Below, in pieces: positions 46,239 to 58,144 of a stretch of DNA of 64,000 bases. A program made the position numbers and the translations under genes. Position 1 is the stretch's first letter, and every line of letters begins with the position of its first letter. Location of the stretch: assembly GCF_025698545.1 (NCBI RefSeq), contig NC_068570.1, positions 59,725,924-59,789,923 of the forward strand, read 5' to 3'. This DNA is from Gossypium raimondii (taxonomy: Eukaryota; Streptophyta; Magnoliopsida; Malvales; Malvaceae). The notes under the pieces were generated by a model that was not told where the DNA came from, made no database searches, and worked only from the letters and a program-made list of their open reading frames with translations.

Positions 46239-46474
46239 TAAGGGTGAAGCCAGAAAATTTTTTTAGGAGGGGCCAAAATGAAATTTTAATTTTTAATAGT
46301 CTATATCTTTATAATTTTTAAAGGATTAAATTAAATTTTCATAATTTTAGGGGGGCAAAGTGTAATTTTACCTTTACTAATTTAAAATTTTAAAATTTTC
46401 TAAAGGGCCAAAACAACAAATTTCCATTTTAGGGGGGGTCGGGGCCCCTGCCAGCCCCCCTGAATTCGCCTCTG
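46239..46474. mobile_element. hAT-type MITE, family 1, 236 bp
   Basis: Perfect 8-bp duplication CCCTCAAC (46231-46238 and 46475-46482). The homologous site near 42690 lacks the element, giving an empty-site comparison. Confidence 0.9.
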
Positions 46475-47041
46475 CCCTCAACCTTTTAAAATAAAAAACG
46501 AATTGAACTTTCAATCTTTTGAAAAGAGTTGAATTATTGTTTTTTGAATGAAAATACCGACTAAAATGTTAAATTTTTAAACATGGTAGCTCGTATGTCA
46601 ATCTACATGTGCTTCATACTCTTTTTTTTTTTTGAATTTTGATGAACTTTTTATATTTTTAAATTTTTTATAATTTTTTAAATTATTTATTGACATGGCG
46701 TATAAGACAAATAGAGTCATGTCAACATGAAAATGCACGTGGACTATCATACGGGTTGCTACACTTACATCGTTAAAAAATTAATGTTTTTAGTCAGCAT
46801 TTTGTTAACGAAAAGTGATTTGATTGATTTTTTTTAAAAGGTTAATAGTCAAATTTAGCTAAAAAAGGAATAAGGACTAATTTGATAAAAATATAAACGT
46901 TAAAAGACTAAATCTAGAATTATTACATCATAAGTATCAAACTAAAAACATAACCTATTTCACATATATTTTTATACGGTAAAACATATCTCTTTGTAAC
47001 TTTATTATTCATAAAAACATATAAATATTAATATAAAATAA

Positions 47042-47497
47042 AGGGTAAATTACACTAGTAGTTATCTAATTATTAATATTTTTTGTCATTCAACTATGAA
47101 AAGTTACAAAATGATCACCTAATTATTCAATTTTATTGTGACATCAAGGATTAATTTTTAAAGAATGAAAAAGATAAAAAAATATTATATTGAATTTTTG
47201 GATTTTTCATTTTTGTATATTTTCAATCAAATTTATTTTTCAGCTTTTTATGTGAAAAAAAGCAGCAAACCTGCAAAAAAAAAAGAGACCAAATTGCATA
47301 AAATGTAAATGTTGAAAGTTATATTTTTTAGAATCAAGATTAAATTGACACAATGAATAAACATTGAGGGTTAAAGTTGCTATTATATCAATTTTAAAAG
47401 CTCCTTAGCCTACTGATGACAAAAAGACAAAGTTAAATAATTAAATGACTAACAAATAATTTATTAATAGTTGGATGACTACTAATGTAATTTACCC
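47042..47497. mobile_element. Fold-back element, family F3, 456 bp
   Basis: Ends AGGGTAAATTACACTAGTAG and CTACTAATGTAATTTACCCC are inverted. It lies about 70 bp upstream of the lipoxygenase TATA box. Confidence 0.7.
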
Positions 47498-47564
47498 CAT
47501 AATAAATACCGCGTAAACAAAAACATGTGATTCACATTCAAGTATTTCAGTTTCCTGTTTGCTT

Positions 47565-47572
47565 ATAAATTG
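47565..47572 (+). promoter_or_regulatory. Candidate TATA box of lipoxygenase A
   Basis: TATAAATT about 99 bp upstream of the ATG. The inverted paralogue has CTATAAATAGG at a similar distance. Confidence 0.5.
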
Positions 47573-47663
47573 GATAATATTTTTTTGAAGTTCCAATTCA
47601 TAGTCACAAAGCAACTATTAATTATCATTTTTAAGCTTTGAATTTGATTTGCTTTTATCATCA

Positions 47664-50600
47664 ATGGCGGCAACTAAGATCGAAACTTCGGGTCCCAAAT
47701 CATTGTTTTCTAATGAATTTCTTTGCAATTCAACCTCGTTGTTGATTTCAAGGAAGAGAAGAACAGTGAAAGTGAGGATGCCGGTGGCAGCGACAGCGGC
47801 TTTTACGGCAGTTCAAATGGAGGCGAAGCTCATCGAGCTTGATTCCATGAAGGTTATCCCCGAAACTCCAGTGCAATTCGCGGTGTCGGGTCAGGTAAAG
47901 GTGGAATACGATGCGATGGAACAAATGAAGGAGTTGATGTTTAATTGGTGGGATTCTTCTAAAACCGCCGTCGATGCTCAGAGAGGAGTGTTTTTACAGC
48001 TTGTTAGCTCTGATATTGACCCAAGTAAGCATTCTATTCATGAATGCCATTGGTCGTGGCGATGAATGATTGTGACTTTTTTGGTTAAAACCTATCATAA
48101 GACCCTGTACGTTTTTAAAATTTAGAATTTAGTCCCTCTACCTATGGAATTGAATTTAACAAACACAAGTAGAGGGACTAAATGCCTGAAAATCAAAGAA
48201 TAGGGACTTTTTGCATAATTTATAATATTTTGTACGTTGAAAGCAAAATTGCTAATATGTTTTGAAATAAATGAAGGGACGGGGAAGGCGAAGGTAAGCA
48301 AAGAAGCCATATTAGATTGGTCCAGAGATCTGCCCATAAACGCCGACAAATTCGCCACTCACGAGGTTCAGTTCCTCGTCGACGGGAACTTTGGGGTCCC
48401 CGGAGCTATCCTCGTCACCAACAAGAACTCAAAGGAGTTGTATTTGAAAAGCATCACCCTCGAAGGCTTCCTTCATTTCGACTGCCAATCTTGGGTTCAA
48501 CCGGAGAAGCTTCACCCAGAGAAAAGAATCTTCTTCACCAATAAAGCATATTTGCCAAATGAAACGCCAATGGGACTGAGAGAGTTGAGAGAGAAAGAAT
48601 TAAGGGAAATGAGAGGGAATGGAGAGGGTGTTAGGGTTTTATCTGATAGAATTTATGATTACGATGTTTATAATGATTTGGGTAACCCTGATAAAGGCCT
48701 TGAATTTGCAAGGCCGGATTTGGGTGGTCAACGTCGACCTTATCCAAGACGATGCCGTACTGGCCGTCCTTCCACTAACTTAGGTGAGCTTAAATTTGTT
48801 TAGTTATTACTGTATGTATGAATATTATGTGAACGTAGGCAATTAATATATCGATGGAAACGGCACAGATCCCAAGTCTGAGTCTCCGGCGAACGAAATG
48901 ATGCCGATGTACGTACCGAGAGACGAAGCATTCAGCGACGGGAAAAGACGAACAGTGGATGCCGGAAGTCGGAAAGGGATGATGAAGAATCTTTTTCCTT
49001 TCTTTAAACATTCAATTGAGGGTGACCCAATCAATTCCTTTGCCGATATCAATAATCTCTACAAAGAATCTCGGAACCGTTCGAATTTCCCAGTTGAATC
49101 CACGGCCGACGCTTTCAAATTCGACCCTCCTAATATCGTCTCCAGTAAGTTCCTTGTCCTTTAAATTCAGAAAAATATATTGAAATGAAAAACAATGTAA
49201 TTTATGAGAAAAAAATTTTGCAGGGGAGGCTTCGTGTTGTTTACGAGACGATGAATTTGGTCGATTCACACTCGCCGGCATGAATCCCATAAGCATTGAA
49301 AGGCTCAAGGTACTTACATATACATACATAGATATATATATACACTGGAAACTTTGGGAAATTCAACTCAGTGAGTTAATTTGGGGTTGTTTTGGTGTAT
49401 ATATATGATCAGGTATTTCCACCTGTAAGCAAATTGGATCCCTCCATTTATGGTCCAACTCAGTCAGCTTTGAGAGAAGAACATCTTATCTCTCATCTTG
49501 ATGGCATGTCCGTGCAACAGGTAAGAAAAAAAGCTACGGCATTGACTGTCTTGTTTGATTTTGCGAGTTGGCCTACGTTGATAGCAACTTTACTATCACT
49601 ACGTACGTAACGTTTGGTTAAATTGCATTTTACTTTTTTTTCCTATAAAAAAATAAATTAATCCCTATACAATATATAAAAAAATAAATAGTCTTTTATG
49701 TTTATTTCTATACTTAAAAATTAATGTGGTTGACAGAAAAATCAATCAATTACATTTGATGTGTCATGTGTATCTCATGCTGACGCATATAAACCGACTT
49801 TTAACAATAGAAATGGATAGAATTTATAATAGAGGGATTAATTTATTCTTTAATCTAACTTACAATGACTAATTTGCTATTTTTGAATAGAAAGGACAAA
49901 ATACAATTTAACTCTTAATACAAAGTCTCCATAATACTTTTCCCTGACATTTTATCATTTATCTTAAAATGAATTTTGGTTAATTAAAACAATAAAATGT
50001 ATTTATTTTTATTTTCAATTTATTATATTCATATTTGAAAATATATATTAATATTTAAATGATTTTATAATTAAATTATCAATATTTAACCACTTAATGT
50101 ATGTATATATATATATATTGAAGTGACTTAATGTATATTTTTATTTAGCTTTCTCGTGTATTTTTCATGGAACCAGAGAAAGGATTGTATGAAACTGTGA
50201 TTTCACATCATGTTTATCTCTTTCTAATAAGAGAATGACAAATCAGATTTTTCCTCCTAATAATGCTAAAAATTAGAAAGAAAAATTTGATTTGTCATTC
50301 TCCTATTGAAAATGGATAATAATGACCTGGGATCACAATTTCATACAATCACTTCTCCCATTCCTATCAATTCGAACGTTATTCTACCTTGTTTGTGAAG
50401 ACACTTCAATTTTACATTCTATTATTATGGATTTTATATGTTTATTTTGTTTTGATTTTTGTTTTTTTGTTTTTGTTTTTTTGCAGGCAATTGAAAAGAA
50501 AAAATTGTTTACATTGGATTACCACGATGTGTTCCTTCCGTTTCTCAGCAGTATAAATGCTCATCCCAATCGAAAAGCTTATGCAACTCGGACTATTTTC

Positions 50601-51892
50601 TTGTTGACTCAGTTTGGCACTTTAAAGCCAATAGCTATTGAACTCAGCTTACCATCGATGAACCCTTTTAAGCCTTCAAAACAAGTGATTACACCTCCGG
50701 TGGATGCCACTTCTAACTGGCAATGGCAATTAGCTAAAGCCCATGTTTGCTCCAATGATTCCGGAGCTCATGAATTGATTCAACATTGGTTGCGAACTCA
50801 TGCATGCATGGAACCATTTATCATAGCAGCAAGACGACATTTAAGTGTAATGCATCCGATCCACAAGCTTCTTCATCCTCACATGCGATACACAATGGAC
50901 ATAAATGCCAGAGCTCGTGAACTTCTCATTAATGCTGATGGAATAATCGAGTCCTTCTTTTCCACTAAAGAATGTTCCATGGAGATTACTTCTCTTGCTT
51001 ATAAAAACTGGCGTTTCGATATGGAATCCCTTCCTGCAGATCTTATTCGAAGGTATATACATATAGGGATTAATTTGCAATTATTATATATAAGATAAAT
51101 ATGAATGAGAGCTGAATTTTACTTTTGTAATGCAGAGGGATTGCAGAACAGGACCCAACTGAGCCGCATGGCATAAAATTACTTATAGAAGACTACCCAT
51201 ATGCTAACGATGGGTTACTTATATGGTCAGCCATTGAGAGACTGGTTAAGGACTACGTGAACCATTATTACCCGGATTCGAATAGTATCCGATCTGACTC
51301 GGAACTCAACACTTGGTATTATGAGTCCATCAACGTAGGCCACGCTGATCTTCGCCATGAGACCTGGTGGCCAAAGCTCTCAACACCGGACGATCTCGTC
51401 TCGGTCTTAGCCACCCTCATTTGGATTTCTTCAGCAAAACACGCTGCTCTCAACTTCGGACAGTACCATTACGGCGGCTACGTCCCCGTACGCCCACCCT
51501 ACATGCGGCGTCTGATCCCAAACGAGGACGACCCGGAGTATTCAAATTTTGTTTCGGATCCAGAAGGGTATTTCTTGTCATCGTTGCCGAGCTTAAAAGA
51601 GATGACGTCTTTATTGTCAGTGCTCGATATGTTATCCACACATTCAGATGACGAAGAGTATTTAGGTGATCGAAAAGAGCTTTCAACATGGAGAGGGAAC
51701 CCAGAGATTATTGAAGCTTTTTACAGGTTCTCAATGGAGATGAAGGCTATTGAGAAGGAGATTGATAGGCGAAATAGTGATCCAAAGCTTAGAAATAGAT
51801 GCGGGGCTGGGGTTTCGCCTTATCAACTACTGGTGCCATTTTCGGGACCTGGAGTTTCTTGTAGAGGAGTGCCTAACAGCATTTCGATATGA
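47664..51892 (+). CDS. 13-lipoxygenase, LOX3/LOX4-like, copy A (7 exons, 886 aa, intact)
   Basis: Exons: 47664-48024, 48277-48783, 48869-49144, 49224-49309, 49413-49520, 50487-51052, 51136-51892; 2661 nt in frame. The start [12 protein letters not shown] matches the paralogue's MAGTKIEISGPK. The enzyme adds O2 to C13 of linolenic acid, the entry to jasmonate and green-leaf volatiles, in plastids. The N-terminus to about residue 50 is Ser/Arg-rich like a transit peptide. The PLAT-like domain follows, then the catalytic domain ([35 protein letters not shown]). All iron ligands are present: His541 and His546 in GAHELIQHW, His737 and Asn741 in [10 protein letters not shown], and the C-terminal Ile886 (GVPNSISI). 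Best resemblance is to Arabidopsis LOX3/LOX4. Oddities: the linker between [11 protein letters not shown] and FDPPNIVS is short, and one residue is missing in [11 protein letters not shown]. Seven exons, where nine is usual for the family. Confidence 0.92.
49610..49950. mobile_element. F2-related fold-back in lipoxygenase A intron 5 (decayed)
   Basis: Body resembles 29121-29495 and 37275-37646: TTGCATTTTAC, CATGTGTATCTCATGCTGACG, GTCTCCATAATACTTTT. Absent from the shorter intron 5 of the inverted paralogue. Confidence 0.5.
50172..50356. mobile_element. Fold-back element of about 185 bp in lipoxygenase A intron 5
   Basis: The left arm (GAGAAAGGATTGTATGAAAC to GAGAATGACAAATCAGATTT) is the complement of the right arm (AAATTTGATTTGTCATTCTC to TTTCATACAATCACTTCTCC), each about 85 bp. 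Absent from the paralogue's intron. Confidence 0.75.
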
Positions 51893-52774
51893 TCTGGATC
51901 TTGGGACTTCTTTGTAGAGAAATACAAATTAGCAATTTCTAGGGGCCAACCAGCAAAGCCTGAAGCTTTAATATAACTCTGATTAAATTTGGAGTGAAGT
52001 CGGGTTGGTGCAAAGTTTTTTAGAGTTATTTTCTTTATTTATGATATCCAATTTCGAGACTTTATTTAAAAGATGTCGAACTTTTTATCATTCTATTTTA
52101 CATGTAAAGTGTTTTCTTTACTATAATTGTATCATATTTAAGGCTTAAATGAAAAAGCGTCTCAAAATTAAATCGTATTTCCCACTTATATACCTATACA
52201 TTTTTTTAGGGTCAAAATGATTTTTAAACTATGGTTTTGTCACTGTTTTTATTCAACTATTTGCTCCTTTAAAAAAAATTTCTTTAATCATACATTTTGT
52301 AGTGCATAGAATAAATTTTAATTTAATATTTTCTTTTTCTTTTTCTTCATTTTCATTCTCATCCCTCGGGTTTTGTTTTTGTTGTTGTAGTTAAGCAGTG
52401 CCCACTATTCTTGGCACTACACAATGCCACATAATATAATCTATTTTAGCACAATTATTGGACTGTAATTCTTGTTGATATATTAGATGTGTGATAGTTA
52501 ATCTTGAACATTAATCCATTTGAAACAATATATCTTGAAAATTAAATTGAGACTAAGTAGAATACTGATCTCTAATATCTTCATATTATCATGGGCTTTA
52601 TAGGCTATTATGTATTGAGAGTTGTTAGCACTTATCTATTCACTGAGGAATTTGTAACTGTGAGTGCATTGAGCTTGTAAACAAGTGTATTGCTTGGTTT
52701 ATAACCTAAGTGTTCAGGGAGAAAACTTAGAGAAGAGAGATATAAATCTTTAGGTGTATAGGAGTATGGCATAT

Positions 52775-53406
52775 GGCGTAAACAATTGCTGAACTTAACA
52801 AATACACGGTCAAATCTATCATATGCGGTTCAACACTTGAGTCAATTTATGCAAAAGCTCAAGAAATCCCACTTTGAAGCAGCACTTCGGGTTGTTCGGT
52901 GCATAAAGAAGAATCCGAGGCAATGGATTTTGTTGGCTGCGATAAATAAAACGCGGCTTGTTGCCTACTGTGATTCTAATTGGGCTGCATGTCCTATGTC
53001 TAGAAGAACAAATATCGTTGGGTTTTGTGTTGTTTCTTGGAAGTAAAAAAAGTAAAGTACAGTCTCACATTCGTTAGTTGAAGCTAAGTATAGGAGTATG
53101 GCGTCGACAGTTGCTGAAATAGTATGGTTGAATGGCCTGTTAAAAGAAATGTGTTTTGATAAGTTCGATTTAGCCTTGTTATTTTTTGACAGCCAAGAAG
53201 CACTTTAGATTGTAGCAAATCTTGTGTTCCATCAACGGACTAAACACATATTGAAATCGATTGCCATTTTGTAAGAGAAAAAATACGAGATAGGTTGATT
53301 CAGATGCAACATGTGATGACAAAAGCGCTTGGAGTCCAACAACATGGGCATTTGATATCCAAGTTGGGGGTTAAGGATTTTTATCACCCTCCAACTTGAG
53401 AGGGAG
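52775..53406 (+). pseudogene. Copia-type retrotransposon pol 3' end (RT/RNase H), decayed
   Basis: Reads NTRSNLSYAVQHLSQFMQ, HFEAALRVVRCIKKNPRQW, LVAYCDSNWAACPMSRRTN, then after a frame break the region of VSRSSAEAEYRSMAS and IVWLTGLL, typical of Copia RNase H. Several stops are present. The fragment ends in a purine tract (GAGAGGGAG) directly before an LTR. The reverse transcriptase core, integrase and gag are missing. Confidence 0.85.
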
Positions 53407-53611
53407 TGTTGAAAGGTTAGCTGATAATTACTGGTTAATTAGTGATTTAGCTTGTAATCTAACTAAAAATTGTTAATTGGTTATTCAAACCGTGAATGTA
53501 ATTTAAAATATACTTGTTTTTCATTTAATGGAAGTTATTATTCTTTTCTCTTTTTCATGCTCTAGCTGTCACATTTGCTCTTCTACTTTGTTTCTCTTGT
53601 ATTCATCAACA
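53407..53611 (+). mobile_element. 3' LTR of the decayed Copia element, 205 bp
   Basis: Begins TGTTGA directly after the polypurine tract and ends TCAACA, the expected short inverted termini. No matching 5' LTR was found in the window. Confidence 0.72.
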
Positions 53612-54001
53612 GCGTGTCATGGGTTGACAACGGTCATCGGTGTTTCTCAACGGGCCTAATAATCTCTCAACTTGCAATTAATGGTGGGTTTGGATGGGCG
53701 GCTGGGTGCGGTGCGGTGCGGTGCGTTTAGTTTACTTTTTGTCTCACGTTACAGTATCGCTACAGTATCTAATCTCACTGTCATCGCTGTTTTTACACTA
53801 ACCGCAGGTAGAATATATTTTATTGGATTCCCACTTAGCATAAATTTTTAAAAACCATTATTAAATAATTATATGATATACAATTTCATTTTTTACATTT
53901 ATAGATAAGCACAAAACTGGAATACTAAGCTATATTTCAACCTTAGCTGTTGTATTGGTTGGCTCCAAATAAAAAATTGAAGGTTTAGAATTTCACAATT
54001 T

Positions 54002-57000
54002 TCAAATGGAAATGCTGTTAGGCACTCCCCTGCAAGAAACTCCAGGTTCCGAAGCTGGCACCAGTAGTTGATAAGGTGAAACCCCAACCCCACATCGATT
54101 TCTAAGCTTTGTCTCGCTATTTCTCTTCTCAATCTCCTTCTCAATAGCCTTCATCTCCATCGAAAACCTGTAAAATGCTTCAATGATCTCTGGGGACCCT
54201 CTCCACGTTGAAAGCTCCTTCCGATCCCCTAAATACTCTTCATCTTCTGAATGTGTGGATAAAATTTCGAGTATTGACATCAAGAATGCCATCTCTCGTA
54301 AACTCGGCAACGATGACAAGAAATACCCTTCGGGATCAGAAATGAAACTTTGGTACTCTGGGTCATCCTCGTTCGGGATCAGCCGCCGCATGTATGAGGG
54401 GCGTACGGGGACATATCCGCCATAATGGTACTGTCCGAAGTTTAGAGCGGCATGTTTTGCCGATGAAATCCAGATGAGAGTTGTTAGAATCGAGACGAGA
54501 TCCTTCGGTGTTGAGAGGTTGGGCCACCAGCTTTCATGGCGGAGATCGGCGTGGCCTACGTTAATGGACTCATAATACCAAGTGTTGAGTTCCGGGTCAG
54601 ATCGGATACTATTTGAATCAGGATAGTAATAGTTGACGTAGTCCTTAACCAGTCTCTCAATGGCTGACTATATAAGTAACCCATCGTTGGCATATGGGTA
54701 GTCTTCTATAAGCAATTTTATGCCATGCGGCTCAGTTGGGTCCAGTTCTGCAACCCCTCTGTATTACAAAAGCAAAATTCAGCTCTCATTCATATTTATC
54801 TTATATATAATAATAGCAAAGTAATCCCTATATGTATGCACCTTCGAATAAGATCTGCAGGAAGGGATTCCATGTCGAAGCGCCAGTTTTTGTAAGCAAA
54901 AGAAGTAATCTCCATGGAACACTCTTTAGTTGAAAAGAGGGACTCAATTATTCCACCGGCGCTAACGAGGAGCTCACGAGCCCTAGCATTTATATCCATT
55001 GTATATCGCATGTGAGGATGAAGAAGCTTGAGAACCGGATGCATTGCACTTAAATGTCGGCGTGCAGCTATGATAAATGGTTCCATGCATGCATGAGTTC
55101 GCAACCAGTGTTGAATCAATTCATGAGCTCCAGAATCATTGGAGCAAACATGGGCCTTAGCTAATTGCCATTGCCAGCACGTAGTGGCATCAACGGGAGG
55201 CGTAACCACTTGTTTCGAAGGCTTAAAAGGGTTGGTAGACGGTAGGCTAAGTTCAATCGCTATTGGCTTCAAAGTTCCCATTTGAGTCAACAAGAAAATC
55301 GTTCGAGTTGCATAAGCTTTTCGATCGGGGTGAGCATTTATACTGTTGAGAAATGGAAGGAAAGCATCATGATAATCCAATGTAAACAGCTTTTTCCTTT
55401 CAATTGCCTGAAAAAAGAAAAAAAAAAACATACTCATAAATTAATAAAATGTAAAAGCATATTTTTATATATAGAACTGCTATAATTATTTTTAAATTTG
55501 AAATCCAAGTGCCGTAACAAGCAAGGTACAACGATGTTGAATTGATAAGGACATGTTAATGTTGTCATGATGGTTTCGTCACAAATACATGTTAAAAATT
55601 GATTCATGTACATGGCAGAACAAATGTATCTATTTGGTTTTTCTTCAGTCACGTTTAATTTTTAATCATAGAAATAAATAAAAATTTTAATAGAAAATAT
55701 AAATTTACTCTTTTAATATAATGCATAGAAACTAATTTATTAATTTTTTGAGAAAAAAGATAAACTGTAAATTAACTACTATCACAATGACCTATATGAT
55801 ATTTCGTACGTAGTGATAGTAAAGTTGCTATCAACGTAGGCCAACTCGCAAAATCAAACAAGACACAATGTCGTAGCTTTTTCTCTTACCGTTTGTACGG
55901 ACATGCCATCAAGATGAGAGATAAGATGTTCTTCTCTCAAAGCTGACTGAGTTGGACCATAAATGGAGGGATCCAATTTGCTTACAGGTGGAAATACCTG
56001 ATCATATACATGCACCAAAACAACCCCAAATTAACTCACTGAGTAGAATTTCCCAAAGTTTTCAGTGTATATATATATATGTATATGTAAATACCTTGAG
56101 CCTTTCAATGCTTATGGGATTCATGCCAGCGAGTGTGAATCGACCAAATTCATCGTCTCGTAAACAACACGAAGCATCCCCTGCAATGTTTTTTCTCGTA
56201 AATTACATTAATTTTCATTTCAATATATATTTATATATTTCTGAATTTAAAGGAAAAGAACTTACTGGAGACGATATTTGGAGGGTCGAATTTGAAAGCA
56301 TCGGCCGTGGATTCAACTGGGAAATTCGAATGGTTTCGAGATTCTTTGTAGAGATTATTGATATCGGCAAAGGAATTGACTGAGTCACTTTCAGTTGAAT
56401 GTTTAAAGAAAGGGAAAAGATTATTCATCATCCCTTTCCAGCTTCCGGCATCCACTGATCGTTTTTTCTCTCCACCGAATGCTTCGTCTCTCGGTACGTA
56501 CATCGGTGTCGTTTCGTTTACCGGAGACTCAGACTTGGGATCTGCGTCGTTTCCATCAAAGTTAATTAGCGTCCAACGTTCGTACAATAATGAAGAGCAT
56601 CTTTAAATATAGCTTTACCTGATTTTGTGGAAGGACGACCGGTACGGCATCGTCTTGGATAAGGTCGACGTTGACCACCCAAAACCGGCCTTGCAAATTC
56701 AAGTCCTTTATCTGGATTTCCCAAATCATTATAAACATCATAATCATAGATTCTATCAGATAAAACCCTAACACCCTCTCCATTCCCTCTCAATTCCCTT
56801 AGTTCTTTCTCTCTCAACTCTCTCAGTCCCATTGGCGTTTCATTTGGCAAATATGCTTTATTGGTGAAGAAGATTCTTTTCTCCGGGTGAAGCTTCTCCG
56901 GTTGAACCCAAGATTGGCAGTCGAAATGAAGGAAGCCTTCAAGGGTGATGCTTTTCAAATACAACTCCTTTGAGTTCTTGTTGGTGACGAGGATAGCTCC

Positions 57001-57767
57001 GGGGACCCCAAAGTTCCCGTCGACGAGGAACTGAACCTCGTGAGTGACGAATTTATCGGCGTTTATGGGCAGATCTCTGGACCAATCTAATATGGCTTCT
57101 TTGCTGACCTTCGCCTTCCCCGTCCCTTCATTTATTTCAAGACATATTAGCAATTTTGCTTTTAACGTACAAAATATTATAAATTATGGAAAAAGTTAAA
57201 TTGTAATATTCAAAAACTTGTAATTTAGTCCCTATATTTGTTTCTGTTAAATTCAATTCTATAGGTAGAGGGACTAAATTCTTAAAAATAAAAATTTAGG
57301 GACTAAATTATAAATTTTAGAAACGTACAGGGACTTAGGTTGTAACCAAAAAAGTCACAATCATTAATCGCCATGACCAATGGCATTTCATGAATAGAAT
57401 GCTTACTTGGGTCAATATCAGAGCTAACAAGCTGTAGAAACACTCCTCTCTGAGCATCAATGGTGGTTTTAGAAGAATCCCACCAATTAAACATCAACTC
57501 CTTCATTTGTTCCATCGCATCGTATTCCACCGTAACCTGACCGGAGACGGTGAATTGCACCGGAGTTTCGGGGATAACCTTGACGGAATCAAGCTCAATG
57601 AGCTTCGCCACAATTTGAACCGCCGTTAAAGCCGCTGTCGCGGCCACCGGCTTCCTCACTTCCACTGTTCTTGTCTTCCTTGAATTCAACAACGAGGTTG
57701 AATTGCAAAGAAATTCATTAGAAAACAAAGATTTGGGACCCGAAATTTCAATCTTAGTTCCCGCCAT
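54002..57767 (-). pseudogene. 13-lipoxygenase copy B, full structure but one nonsense codon
   Basis: Exons: 57767-57407, 57125-56619, 56541-56266, 56180-56095, 55997-55890, 55407-54842, 54758-54002. Each has exactly the length of the matching exon in copy A, and all splice sites are good. The single serious defect is TAG at 54670-54668 (codon 665), where copy A has TGG in GLLIWSAIE. Translation would stop at 664 of 886 residues, losing His737, Asn741 and the C-terminal Ile of the iron site (all still encoded downstream). So no active lipoxygenase is expected unless the codon is read through or is a sequencing error or allele. The remaining sequence is open and conserved to GVPNSISI. The damage is therefore recent, or selection on the rest has not long been relaxed. 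Confidence 0.88.
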
Positions 57768-57871
57768 TGATGATAAAGCAATTCAAGTTCAAAAGCTAAA
57801 GAATATTTTCAGTTTAAGAAGAAATGGTTTCTCGTTGTCTGCGACTTCGAACGGAACTTAAAATGTTCAAT

Positions 57872-57883
57872 CCTATTTATAGT
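57872..57883 (-). promoter_or_regulatory. Candidate TATA box of lipoxygenase B
   Basis: CTATAAATAGGA on the minus strand about 105 bp upstream of the ATG; a textbook plant TATA box. Confidence 0.6.
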
Positions 57884-58144
57884 CGAAGGGAACTGATATT
57901 TTGAAGGTAAAATTCTATATGAAGTCCTTAGGCTATGCATTTTTTGTGGGTTTAGTCCCTCTATTTTAATTTAATATTTTTTGCAATTAGTGTATTTTCA
58001 TGTGTAAGGCCAATTTGTCGTTGATTTTTCTAAAAAAAATTGATGTAATCTATTTTCTAAAACATTCTATTTTTCTAAACCATGTGATGAAATGATATTT
58101 ATGGTTTACTACTTTTTTTTTTTGTATATGTGAACATTTTTTTT

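Larger units (their letters stand above)
39817..47663. other. Intergenic region, repeats only
   Basis: No gene seen. Contains family 2 MITEs (40945-41371; worn copy about 43283-43806), a duplicated segment (42220-43000 with 45770-46830), a Gypsy-LTR-like stretch (about 44030-45430) and a fold-back element (47042-47497). Stretches 40090-40920 and 41400-42000 are AT-rich with TTTAGTCCCT-type words of decayed fold-back repeats. Confidence 0.5.
51893..54001. other. Spacer between the two converging lipoxygenase genes
   Basis: The first 100 bases and the last 100 bases share 3'-flank words on opposite strands (GGGGCCAACCAGCAAAGCC and GGAGCCAACCAATACAAC). The middle holds a Copia 3' end (52775-53611). 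The section 52140-52330 is a decayed dispersed repeat also seen near 41420-41570. No other gene seen. Confidence 0.5.

Noticed and set aside
56358..56606. Plus-strand frames across lipoxygenase B (also 55952-56383 and 54183-54425)
   Set aside because: Antisense shadows of lipoxygenase exons.
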